From: Enteropsectra breve
Lineage: Eukaryota > Microsporidia
DNA: 28,652 nt
Direction of reading: 5' to 3'
Assembly (NCBI GenBank): GCA_024243835.1
Contig: JALPMN010000604.1
Span: forward strand, 1,297 to 29,948
The translations under genes were made by a program, and so were the position numbers. Below the pieces are notes generated by a model. It worked only from the letters and a program-made list of their open reading frames with translations, did not search any database and was not told the DNA's origin. Shown in pieces: positions 1 to 8,501 of the stretch (positions are counted from its first letter, which is position 1; each line of letters opens with the position of its first letter).

Positions 1-583
1 AATGTGAACGGCTTTACTACATTATCTTCGCATATAATGCTTGTAGATTCAGCATAATTTTCCCCATTGAAAATTTTTTTTGCGGAATCCTACTCAGCCT
101 GGAATCCTACTCAGACGGTGGCATTAATTCATTCAGCATTGAAATAAAAGTATTCTCTATTTATAAGGAAATATATTTTAAATATACTTCACGAGTATCT
201 TTGATTAATTGAAAATTCAAAAGCTATTTAAAAAAGGCATTTCTTTATGTCAACTCATTCAACCACATGCCCATCAGACAAACAAGAATATTAACTTTAA
301 AAAACTTTAATTCTATCAGTAATGAAAATTTAGAAAATGGATATGGAGGAAATGGTTATGGAGGAAATGGTTATGGAGGAAATGGTTATGGAGGAAAAAG
401 TATCGGCCTTATCAAAGAACAGAAGCTTAGAAAAAATTATTATACATTTTTTGGAAAATGTGAATTCAATATTTAAGCCTCAAAATGGCAAGCAAGCATC
501 GAACATGGCTTAGATACATTATGATTTTTGATATGATTTATCAACAAAATTTTAATAGTATCTGCACTGCAAAAGTTTTGCCC
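1..583. other. 5' flank of first gene, no firm gene
   Basis: AT-rich leader before the first credible gene. It contains the 15-bp repeat at 343-397. A 69-codon open frame at 267-476 crosses that repeat and would encode Gly/Asn/Tyr-rich repeats (about four GGNGY-type units). I do not accept it as a gene because its ATG has no CCC/GGG triplet immediately upstream and most of its character comes from the repeat. A short Gly-rich peptide cannot be excluded. Confidence 0.4.
343..397 (+). repeat. 15-bp tandem repeat, about 3.7 copies
   Basis: Unit ATGGAGGAAATGGTT occurs at 343-357, 358-372 and 373-387 with a partial copy from 388. The full copies are identical, which suggests recent expansion. Read on the plus strand it gives a Tyr-Gly-Gly-Asn-Gly periodicity. 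Confidence 0.9.
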
Positions 584-2167
584 ATGTGGCAGAAACTAGC
601 ATTTAAGGTTTCAACAGTAGTGTGCTCCACAATGCTTACACTGAGTGAGAAGGAAATGCTGCTGCCTAAAAGATCGGCACTTGTGCACGAGCGGACAGGC
701 TCTGCACTCCCTTGCTTTATTTGCCATAAAAACCTTGTCGATGGAGCAGAAAAAGGCACTGCTATCGACAGTCATTCCTACAGCCCCATGCATTTTCGGT
801 GTTATGAGTGTGCTTCAATATGCCATTCGTCGTGTCTCATAAATACAGCTATATTTGGTATCAAAAGGTGTATACTCCTGTCTCGAGAAAACTTCTTTTT
901 TACTGATGATCAAAAAATAAAAAATGATAAATTCTTACAAGAACTACAGGGATCAATAAAGGGCTACAGAAGAAGGCGAAAAACCACATGCCTTGTATGC
1001 GGATGCTACTTCCCGAAAAACTACACAGAAAGGATTCTTTTACAAACCCTCCTTGTTCTTTACGTCCAGAATATGGATTTTAATATATTTAAAAACCTAT
1101 TTAAATTACTTAAAAGGGGAGGTGAAACTCAGCTCAGGTCAGACACGCTCATAGAGATCATCGTTGACTCCGGCCTGGCGCATCTTATCGAAAACAACGC
1201 ATTCAGAAATGGACTAGCTGGTTACATTAATCGAGGAGAGCCTAAAATTAATACAGATTTCCTAACGAAACATTCTGAAGATTATAAGCCAGATGCACAG
1301 AAAGCGGAGCTTAGACTGTTGCGGATCTGGAGTATGCAGAGAATACTCCAGGAGAAGCCAGATTATATTGAGTTTTACAAGAGCCTGAAAACCCTTGATG
1401 AGCAAATGGCATTTCTGGGGCATCTGCACGAAAGTGTGGCAAACGATATGTTTTTAATTATGATTGAGAAATTGCTGGAAAGCAGTTCCCCAAGCCACAA
1501 AACACTAAAGAGCTTTCTGAAGATTGTTAGCACCTTTTTAAGGCGCCAAAATGCCACCCAGCTCAGGACTCTCGTAATGCACTATTTTAATGCAACCAAA
1601 ACGCATTCTCTTCTAATTGCAATTATTGAGGCACTGGACAAAAAGTCTGATATTAGACTCCTTGAACGCATCTTTCACGCAGTGCTGGGGGAGGAGAGCT
1701 TTCTGCCAAGGTGCGTAGGTCTGACACGCAAGAACTGTCAAGAGGTCCTTGCTGCGCTCCTTGGAACAAAGGCAGAGTTTGATTTTAAACTTGTTCTCAC
1801 GGCCATTCTGTGGACGATGAAAAATGAGCCCTATCTGGATATGAAAACGAAGGAAAAAATCATTCCTTTCGTAGAACCTTATTTCAAAGAAGAGCGATTT
1901 TTCCGGGATAACAACAAGTTTCAGCAGTGCTTTTACCTGCTCTTTCTAAAATACTATTCCCCACTTTCAATAAAAATGCTGTTGGAATGCACCTCTACAA
2001 AGTATTTGGAGGGAAAGAGCCTTCTGCGTTTAAAGGAGGACATAAGCACGAGGCAGCTTGATGTTTTTGGCCATATTCTAGAGAGCCTTGTTGAGATTTA
2101 CAGGATAACCAAGGCCAAAGACTTGCATGTTTACGAAAATGCACTTAAGGAGCTTGATCACAAATAG
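584..2167 (+). CDS. C4HC3 zinc-finger protein, paralogue A
   Basis: Function not recognised; 527 aa. I place the start at ATG 584 because CCC directly precedes it and a GCAAAAGTTTTG box lies just upstream, as in other genes here. An in-frame ATG at 485 would add 33 residues. The N-terminal region has paired ligands C44-x2-C47, C73-x2-C76, H81-x2-C84 and C136-x2-C139: a C4HC3 order with the short C-x2-C-x4-H-x2-C core typical of PHD-like zinc fingers, although RING-type variants are possible. The remaining ~390 residues look all-helical and leucine-rich without membrane segments. The next gene (2649-4292) has the same layout and first-pair positions, so the two form a tandem duplication. C4HC3 fingers serve in chromatin reading or ubiquitin ligation; which applies here is not shown by the sequence. 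Confidence 0.85.
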   Translation: MWQKLAFKVSTVVCSTMLTLSEKEMLLPKRSALVHERTGSALPCFICHKNLVDGAEKGTAIDSHSYSPMHFRCYECASICHSSCLINTAIFGIKRCILLSRENFFFTDDQKIKNDKFLQELQGSIKGYRRRRKTTCLVCGCYFPKNYTERILLQTLLVLYVQNMDFNIFKNLFKLLKRGGETQLRSDTLIEIIVDSGLAHLIENNAFRNGLAGYINRGEPKINTDFLTKHSEDYKPDAQKAELRLLRIWSMQRILQEKPDYIEFYKSLKTLDEQMAFLGHLHESVANDMFLIMIEKLLESSSPSHKTLKSFLKIVSTFLRRQNATQLRTLVMHYFNATKTHSLLIAIIEALDKKSDIRLLERIFHAVLGEESFLPRCVGLTRKNCQEVLAALLGTKAEFDFKLVLTAILWTMKNEPYLDMKTKEKIIPFVEPYFKEERFFRDNNKFQQCFYLLFLKYYSPLSIKMLLECTSTKYLEGKSLLRLKEDISTRQLDVFGHILESLVEIYRITKAKDLHVYENALKELDHK

Positions 2168-2648
2168 TGTCTCTTCGTGTATTTACTATTTTTCTATTTA
2201 CTTTAAGGCAAATGGAGTGACTACAGAAATTAAATACACAGATATAAAAAGGTTCATAGATATTTATTCAAAAAGTGTTTCTTGATTTATTCTCAATTTT
2301 CCATTGCCATATTTCTATTGCCATATTTCAAATCTATTTTGCTATTGCCAATTTTCTATTGCATTGCTTCAAATCTATTTTTCTATAGCCAATTTTCTAT
2401 TGCATTATTTCAAATCTATTTTTCCATTGCCAATTTTCTATTGCATTGTTTCAAATCCATTTACCTAGGCAATAAAACTCCTACGGATAGAGTTACAAGA
2501 AGTCCTTAGCACTTTTTGAAATTATGAGCTTTGATGAACTAAGAGATTGATCTTTCTGATACTTCTTATCTAATCCACAGTATTTTTCTGATTTTAAAAA
2601 TTTTACTGACTAGGTCCAACTTTTTTAATACGAAGCAAATTTTTGGCC
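2168..2648. other. intergenic, repeat-bearing
   Basis: Spacer between the two zinc-finger paralogues. It holds the 41-bp repeat array at 2329-2462 and, just before the next start, a CAAATTTTTGGCC box. I see no gene. The 75-codon frame at 2282-2509 consists of translated repeat. Confidence 0.6.
2329..2462 (+). repeat. 41-bp tandem repeat, about 3.3 copies
   Basis: Units at 2329-2369, 2370-2410 and 2411-2451 start with CAAATC(T/C)ATTTT and end in the TTTCTATTGCATT region, followed by a partial copy at 2452-2462. More degenerate related sequence precedes it from about 2285. Copies differ at a few positions. Confidence 0.85.
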
Positions 2649-4292
2649 ATGAGAATCAGTGTCTTCAGCCATTTCGTACTCTTGTTGCAAGTGTATGCAT
2701 GCAGGTGGGAGTTCTTCGGGTGCTACCTCGCAAGACTAGCAGATCTGTTTGACAAAGATGCAAAGACCCTGGTCTCCTGCGCCACATGCAACAAGGATCT
2801 GGTCCAAGAGAAATACTTGCTATCCAGCAACAAAGCCGGCTTTAAAAAGTTGAAAATTCTACTCAATTTGTTTAAATCGGAGGAGCAGTACAGCTATCTC
2901 CATTTCAAGTGCCGCTTCTGTCCTGCCGTATCACACTTCCAGTGCGTGCTCTCCAAGAAAATATCGAAATGCACGTCCTGTGGCAACACCATTTCTAAAA
3001 GCGTAATCAGACGCTACATGGTGCAACTTCTGCAGCTTTTAATCATAAAGAGGCCCAATAAGCTTAAATTTAGTGAAATTTGGGAATTGTACAGCAAGGC
3101 ACAGACTTTTAATGATATTGAATTTCTAAACTTACTATGTGATAGTGACTGTGTTGATGAGCTCTTTGGCTTTTTCCAGAGAAATGAAAGCCTCGAATAC
3201 TTCCATAAAAATTATCCTGAAATTGTTATTCTGGATATTTTCAAAGAAATTCTGCCAGGTAACAAAAGCGAGGGAGAATCAGCAGTATCAAGAACATCTG
3301 TTTTATATCCACAAATGTATTCCTTGTGCAAACGGATCTACGAAATAAATGTTGAAATCAAGACCCCAGGAAAAGAGATAAACACAATTGACATTTATAA
3401 AACAATGAAAGAGATATCTGCAGAATACCCAAGCATATCACCAAACCTTATTTACCACCCGTTACTGAGACATGATAAGGGACTGTTCCATGCTGAGACT
3501 CTCTACAACTTGTACTTGACCTATGATGGTTTTAAGAAGGACAATGAAGATCTACTCAAGAGCCTAGAAAGCATAGAGAGCCGGGTGTTTAGGAAAATCG
3601 CCACTGACTATTTCGCAGCCAGCTCGGTGTGGACTATGGGCAAGGATATCATTAAAACACTTATTAAAAATGGGGATAATAAATTTTTGAAGAAAATGGT
3701 AGAGAAGTGCATCTCCAACAGCCAGATATATGAAGACGAGGAGTTAAAAGCAAAACTTAATTTACTAAACAGCGTGCTAGATGCTTCTGAATGCATTGAA
3801 GAGAAAATGTTTTTGAGAATTTTGGAGTTCATATGTGAAAAAAGCAACGATGCTTCTTTTGAGCCTATGAGAAACACTTTTCTCTGCAGCTTAAAGAGGC
3901 ATTTTGCCAGCAACTACAACAGGAATGTTTGCAAAGAGTTTATTAACTTCTTCTTGCAAAACCCCAACAGATTCACAATGCAGCTCTTTGTGGATAACAT
4001 GGATATTGAGTACTTTATGGAGGATAAACTGCTGGAGCTTCTGGAAGAATCTAAAAAATCTAATAAGGAAATTGTAATTGCTTCTGTATTTTTCAAGTTT
4101 ATAAAAGCGCATCTGGAGAAGCTGCACAGTGGAGAAGCACTGATGATACGCAAAATGAAGAAAACTAAAAAGAGACTACACGATATACAAAAAAGGGAAA
4201 ATATACTGCGGGTGCTCAAGGCCATGCAGACAAGAATTGAGGCTACTCTAAAGAAACTAAGTGAAGATTCATTATATGGAAAAAGGTTTTAA
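2649..4292 (+). CDS. C4HC3 zinc-finger protein, paralogue B
   Basis: Function not recognised; 547 aa. Start ATG 2649 follows CAAATTTTTGGCC, the local initiation pattern. The N-terminal ~20 residues are hydrophobic (MRISVFSHFVLLLQVYAC) and could be a signal or buried helix. Zinc ligands are C44-x2-C47, C88-x2-C91, H96-x2-C99 and C108-x2-C111, a compact C4HC3 (PHD-like) finger. The body is helical, with a Lys-rich C-terminal stretch (KMKKTKKRLHDIQKRE) likely to form a coiled coil. The first ligand pair falls at the same residue numbers as in the gene at 584, and a similar leucine-rich segment follows each finger, so I treat them as diverged tandem paralogues. In this copy the last ligand pair is close to the histidine pair, whereas the other copy has about 40 extra residues there. 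Confidence 0.87.
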   Translation: MRISVFSHFVLLLQVYACRWEFFGCYLARLADLFDKDAKTLVSCATCNKDLVQEKYLLSSNKAGFKKLKILLNLFKSEEQYSYLHFKCRFCPAVSHFQCVLSKKISKCTSCGNTISKSVIRRYMVQLLQLLIIKRPNKLKFSEIWELYSKAQTFNDIEFLNLLCDSDCVDELFGFFQRNESLEYFHKNYPEIVILDIFKEILPGNKSEGESAVSRTSVLYPQMYSLCKRIYEINVEIKTPGKEINTIDIYKTMKEISAEYPSISPNLIYHPLLRHDKGLFHAETLYNLYLTYDGFKKDNEDLLKSLESIESRVFRKIATDYFAASSVWTMGKDIIKTLIKNGDNKFLKKMVEKCISNSQIYEDEELKAKLNLLNSVLDASECIEEKMFLRILEFICEKSNDASFEPMRNTFLCSLKRHFASNYNRNVCKEFINFFLQNPNRFTMQLFVDNMDIEYFMEDKLLELLEESKKSNKEIVIASVFFKFIKAHLEKLHSGEALMIRKMKKTKKRLHDIQKRENILRVLKAMQTRIEATLKKLSEDSLYGKRF

Positions 4293-4330
4293 AAATAAAG
4301 AAAAAAATCGGATTAATGTTCATTAAAATG

Positions 4331-4435
4331 TTGTTTTTATTTAAAGTTGCTATGTTTTTATTTAAAGTTGCTTTGCTTTCATTTAAAGTTGCTATGTTTT
4401 TACTTAAAGTTGCTATGTTTTTACTTAAAGTTGCT
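4331..4435 (+). repeat. 21-bp tandem repeat, 5 copies
   Basis: Five contiguous 21-bp units at 4331, 4352, 4373, 4394 and 4415, each ending ATTTAAAGTTGCT or ACTTAAAGTTGCT. They lie between the convergent 3' ends of the zinc-finger gene and the small minus-strand gene at 4588-4848. The minus strand would read as a 7-residue NIATL(S/N)K periodicity, which I regard as incidental. Confidence 0.92.
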
Positions 4436-4587
4436 ATATTCAATGTACATACGTGCCATCCCTTTTAGTTTCTGTCGCAGTAAACAATGCGAAATATATT
4501 CCACGAAGTTTTGATTTATACTGCAACAAATGCAAATTACCTTATGATATTGTGGCATTTTGGACACAATCTCAGGCAGTGCTATTT

Positions 4588-4848
4588 TTACTTTCTTCGC
4601 ACCTTTTTCTCTATATGCTTCATTCTGCTGAGTTCTTCTTCCGAAGACGGCTCTTGCTCCTTGGGCTTTATGTATTTTTTCTCCTTCTGCTTCCTCGCCT
4701 CGCGTATAACAGGCTTGAGAATATCCACGGTTCTCCCATCGCCTATCCACTCGTAGCCAAGACCAACTTTCCTCGGCAGAAACTCTCTGTTGGGCCGCGC
4801 AGTGCTGAATTTTGTGAATTTCAAAATCTCTCTCAGAAAATTCTCCAT
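4588..4848 (-). CDS. small basic protein of unknown function
   Basis: 86 aa, not recognised. The start is supported by GGG directly before the ATG and an AAATTTTAAGCG stretch further up, matching the GGG variant of the local start signal. The first half (MENFLREILKF..., then REFLPRKVGLGYEWIGDG) looks like a folded, conserved-type sequence. The second half is strongly charged and helical with many Lys/Glu, ending KKVRRK, which suggests a nuclear or RNA-associated role (inference). There is no signal peptide or membrane segment. An overlapping frame at 4421-4750 is open but has no start signal. Confidence 0.6.
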   Translation of the reverse strand: MENFLREILKFTKFSTARPNREFLPRKVGLGYEWIGDGRTVDILKPVIREARKQKEKKYIKPKEQEPSSEEELSRMKHIEKKVRRK

Positions 4849-5262
4849 CCCAAGAACGCTTAAAATTTACAACGTAAATTATCTACAAAAGTAAAGAATT
4901 TTTCTAGTAAATCACATATCGCAAATATATTTGCTAAAAAATATGGATTTTTAAATTAAAGTGATTCTTGTCTCGTTATACGATAAGCCAGCCGTTTTAT
5001 TTATTTCATTACAGTGAAAAAAGAATCATTTACAAAAAGTGGAATTTATACTTTATAAATAAAGTACTTAAAGTAATATAGCAACTGCATTAGTCAATAA
5101 GAGGCGAAATGAGCTTCAATGATGGCTTATATCCATGAAATGCCGTTTACTTCAGAAAAAAGTTGAAGTTTTTTAATAAGATAAAGCTACCGAACCTAAA
5201 ATCTCTTAAAAAGTAGCATGATTTATTTACAATTTGGCCTTCGCTTCAAAATGATCTTTATT
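4849..5262. other. intergenic, nothing recognised
   Basis: About 410 bp of AT-rich sequence between the start of the small minus gene at 4848 and the 3' end of the next minus gene. I see no convincing ORF, RNA or repeat. Confidence 0.5.
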
Positions 5263-5547
5263 TCATAAATAATCCTCACAAATATCTTGCTCGGAAGTGC
5301 CAACAGGTCTGTCCAGATAATAGAATTCAAATGTTTCTTTGCTGAGAGAATTTACATCAATTTCCATGTCATCATCAGAACAATTCGAATCATCAAAATC
5401 CATTTGCTTTGAATCTTCATCTGTCGCATAAGAATTAGATAGCTGGTCCTCTAGGAATGGGTTGGTTCCGCTTACCTTATCATTCATGGGATATCCATTC
5501 TCAGTTAAGGCATTAAGTATCATGATTAAATGCCAAAGCATTGCCAT
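5263..5547 (-). CDS. small acidic protein of unknown function
   Basis: 94 aa, not recognised. The ATG is preceded by CACCCA, the CCC-type start context; a second in-frame ATG lies two codons later. The N-terminus is mildly hydrophobic (MAMLWHLIMILNAL) and might be a short signal or anchor. The rest is very rich in Asp, Glu and Ser (for example DDSNCSDDDMEID), likely disordered with possible casein-kinase-type sites. The frame is short and isolated, so confidence rests mainly on the start context and composition. Confidence 0.45.
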   Translation of the reverse strand: MAMLWHLIMILNALTENGYPMNDKVSGTNPFLEDQLSNSYATDEDSKQMDFDDSNCSDDDMEIDVNSLSKETFEFYYLDRPVGTSEQDICEDYL

Positions 5548-6137
5548 TGGGTGATTACCTTGGCAATAAAATTTTTAAGATTAAGGCTTTGAATTAAATG
5601 AGCACATGCGTATTTGCTAGCATACAACAGCATTGTTATTTCCCTTGGCTTATTAAAATAGCTCATAAATCTTACTCACACTAATAAGCTTTTGCTGTAG
5701 CAATAAGCTCATATAGAGTAGTTTAGAATGCCACAAAACTTGTTATTCAACTTGATAAGAAAACTTTATTAAATAAGAAGAGAGCAGCGTGTCACTGACA
5801 ATATTTCTTTTTCATTCATGAACAAAATCAGGTATTTTCCTCCATTTAAAGGATATTTTTCTTGTACATTCTTATTATTAGGCTATCAGTGGGTTAAGCA
5901 GCCTGCCATGAATTGCAGTTTGTTTTTATTTTTTATTTTCATTTTCAAAATAATGCAGCAGAATGTAAAATTTACTTTTATCATAGTGCCTATGTGATTT
6001 CCGTTGGCTGTAAAAATCACATTTTGCCTATTGTTTATCTTAGAAGCGTGGTTTATTTTCTCAGTCCATTTTATATTGAGAAAATCATGCTGCATTTCAT
6101 TCTTGTGCTGTTAAACTAAATAAAAAATGCCCCATTA
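5548..6137. other. intergenic, nothing recognised
   Basis: About 590 bp between divergent small genes. Two overlapping frames of about 68 codons lie on opposite strands at 5886-6119; both lack the start signal and look random. Just before the next gene the sequence ATGCCCCATTAATG forms a 3-codon open frame whose stop overlaps the true ATG at 6138. The CCCC in it is probably the start signal itself. Confidence 0.5.
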
Positions 6138-6617
6138 ATGAGCAGCGCTGAAGAGAGCCAAACAAACAACAGTGAAAAAGCTTTTGCCCAAAAGGAAAAT
6201 GCAGAAGCAGATGCGTCACAGAATAAATTTTCGCAAAATAAGCAAGAAATGAACGCCACAGCGAACGAGCAGGGGCAGCAGGTGGTTGAGGAGAGCGACT
6301 ATGAGGAACTGGTTGAGGCGATGCTCGAGAATACGACACCCAAAGCAATGGGAGATCTTCTCAGCAACAAAGATCTGGACTTCGCGAGCTTCCTGAATTT
6401 CATGAATTACAAGATTAAAAACTGCCTGGTATCCGCACGCGAAGACGATGCCCTGGCATACTCAACAGTAAACCTGCTGGTTACTTCCATCTACAAGAAC
6501 GGAAGGGAATACATGGATTGCCTGGACAGAATAACCGCCGAGGAGCTCGATGCTGTGTATCTTGAGTACTACAAGTCTGTTAAAACGGCAATAGAAACGG
6601 AGAATGAAGATAATTAA
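6138..6617 (+). CDS. acidic helical protein of unknown function
   Basis: 159 aa, not recognised. The start at 6138 has CCCC five bases upstream. Residues 1 to about 50 are low-complexity and rich in Gln, Asn, Glu and Ala, likely disordered. Residues ~50-155 look like a compact all-helical domain (segments such as EELVEAMLEN, FASFLNFMNYKIKNCL, STVNLLVTSIYKNGREYM), ending in an acidic tail. There is no signal peptide, membrane helix or metal-binding motif. GC content and synonymous codon choice are typical of a real gene and clearly differ from the flanking AT-rich spacer. Confidence 0.75.
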   Translation: MSSAEESQTNNSEKAFAQKENAEADASQNKFSQNKQEMNATANEQGQQVVEESDYEELVEAMLENTTPKAMGDLLSNKDLDFASFLNFMNYKIKNCLVSAREDDALAYSTVNLLVTSIYKNGREYMDCLDRITAEELDAVYLEYYKSVKTAIETENEDN

Positions 6618-7156
6618 ATAGTTCCAAAATGTGCAAATTGTTTAAGATAGCGCTTTTTTCTATACAGCATAGTGCTATTGCATTTTTCTCAGATAAAATG
6701 TATCCAAGTGCTTATTGATTATTCAAAACGGGATTTTTATAAATTTCACTATAAGCTCTTAATTGTCAATCTGATATTATTGATCGCAAAAACTTAGTGC
6801 TATAGTAGAATATCTAAGTATAAACTTGCTTGCTAGATAGATACAAAAGATTAATATAAACTTACGAACTTAAATTAGTTTATGATTAGACTGTGAATAG
6901 GCTTTACTTAGTGCTGTTATGTCTTTTTTTAAATAAATTTACAATTACGCATCGTTATACACCTCAGAAGTAATGCAAAACTTTGTTTAAATATGAATTT
7001 AATTGCTAAATATGATAATACGCATTGCAATCAGATGAACAATTAACGAGTGCACGGTTCAATTCATTTAATACTAAAGCTGAAGACGATAATAACCAAA
7101 GGATCATATTTCTTAGTCAAAAATTTTTGAAAAAAAATTACAACAGTTATGGGTTT
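6618..7156. other. intergenic, nothing recognised
   Basis: About 540 bp of AT-rich spacer. The open frame of the next gene extends back to 7025 with a TTG but no ATG, and that extension has no counterpart in the paralogue at 8502, so I leave it non-coding. Confidence 0.5.
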
Positions 7157-7825
7157 ATGGTGAAGCACAAGAAGAAGAGTGAAGAAGAAAGCATACAAGA
7201 AGAAAGAAATAAAATAAGATCCCGAGAAATATTGGGCAAAAAATGTATTTCTGATGAGGAGTTTGAAGAGCTAGTGCGCCTTTCGGATGGTGTAATGCAA
7301 TTTATCAGAGGCAACAAAAATGGCGGATTCGAGGGATTTGGGCCGATGGTTAAAGACTTAAATTCACAAAAAATTTATGGAGAACCAGTATGTTTATCAG
7401 AGTCTTCAGATGAAGGCTTTTGCTTTCCAGAAGACTATGATAATAAAAATACTACAACCACCATATCACATAATGGGAACGACTTCAATAGGAGGTTTGC
7501 AGCAGTTTTTGGTAAGCAGAAAAAAGAGCCTTACTACAATTTTATGTCTTTATCTAAACTTGTGAAGAAGAAAAAGTTGACCCTGAAGCAAATTTTCGTG
7601 TATAGCTACAATATGGTTGCAAAAACGGCATTTCCGAAGCCAAAGGTTACTAGAGAAGGTAATGAAATGACATATACCTTTGGAGTATTGATTATGGCAT
7701 TTGCCGTGCTAAATCAAACTGATTTCTTTGTGAAAGTAGAGAATAACGATAAAGAAACGATAATTGAGTATTTGCGATTCTGTTTAAAGCTTGATGACTT
7801 GGATGCTTCATACGGTTGCAATTAG
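7157..7825 (+). CDS. SESSDEGF-family protein, copy 1
   Basis: 222 aa, family not recognised. Start ATG 7157 has GGGTTT just upstream and begins MVKHKKKS, which aligns with the N-terminus of the paralogue at 8502. Shared blocks in order: a charged N-terminus; REILGKKCISDEEFEELVRL; the acidic motif SESSDEGF around residue 80; a variable Ser/Asn linker; then LVKKKKLTLKQIFVYSYN and a C-terminal NNDKETIIEYLRF block. Two compact helical domains joined by a divergent linker are likely. SESSDEGF resembles a casein-kinase-2-type phosphosite (inference). No signal peptide or membrane helix is seen. The gene is a tandem duplicate with conserved orientation, 676 bp from its partner. Confidence 0.8.
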   Translation: MVKHKKKSEEESIQEERNKIRSREILGKKCISDEEFEELVRLSDGVMQFIRGNKNGGFEGFGPMVKDLNSQKIYGEPVCLSESSDEGFCFPEDYDNKNTTTTISHNGNDFNRRFAAVFGKQKKEPYYNFMSLSKLVKKKKLTLKQIFVYSYNMVAKTAFPKPKVTREGNEMTYTFGVLIMAFAVLNQTDFFVKVENNDKETIIEYLRFCLKLDDLDASYGCN

Positions 7826-8501
7826 CAATTAAATGTTGCAGGGGAACTAAGTTAATTTGATTTGAATTATAGCAAGAAAAATAATAGACTCTACCGTTGG
7901 TCTATGCAAATAAACCTTAAAGCACAATGTTGGATTAAGCGCAAGTACACTACGTAGTAGTTAGTACTCGGTTTATATTTGTTTTTAAGTATAACTTATG
8001 TTAAATAATACTACATTTTGCTAAGCAATGGCATGACTGTTTGGCAATTTGTTTTTAAAATATTCAGCAGCTTTTCATTATTGAATGTGGCATCCATAAC
8101 AGTTAATTTAGCTTTTTATATAACACCGCAGAGAAAGTACCTCAGTCAAGACAGAGATAATTCATCTCAATATCAGTAAATATACAGGCCTTGAATACAA
8201 TACAACATAGTGTTGACAGACGAAGTACCCAAAATTAGTAGCTAGTGTAGTCACTTGGCATTTAAATTTGTCTAATATTATAATTTACTTGTTCCTTGCT
8301 TGTCCATGCGTAGGATATTTAAATAAAATGTAGCTAAGTGACAGCTACGACAAAATTAATTTTTAAAGAATATGTGGCAGCTAGTCATTGGATAGCTACA
8401 TGAACGTGAAAAAAGATACAAACACTACTAAAAGTCGTTGTATTCTCATTAAGCAATTATAAAATTTTTTATAAAATTAGAACTCTTCAGCATTTTGGCC
8501 C
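7826..8501. other. intergenic, nothing recognised
   Basis: About 675 bp between the tandem paralogues. I looked for a decayed third copy of the family and found none. The last bases before 8502 (CATTTTGGCCC) are the start signal of the second paralogue. Confidence 0.5.

Noticed and set aside
485..583. Upstream ATG adding 33 residues to the first zinc-finger protein
   Set aside because: The ATG at 584 is directly preceded by CCC and gives zinc ligands at the same residue numbers as the paralogue.
2282..2509. 75-codon hydrophobic frame
   Set aside because: It consists of the translated 41-bp repeat and lacks a start signal.
4243..4443. 66-codon minus-strand frame with NIATL(S/N)K repeats
   Set aside because: Produced by the 21-bp tandem repeat and overlapping the 3' end of the zinc-finger gene; no start signal.
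5886..6119. Overlapping 68-69 codon frames on both strands
   Set aside because: Neither has a start signal; translations look random and AT-driven.
7025..7156. TTG-initiated N-terminal extension of the first SESSDEGF protein
   Set aside because: A non-ATG start is not needed; the ATG at 7157 has a GGG context and matches the paralogue's N-terminus.
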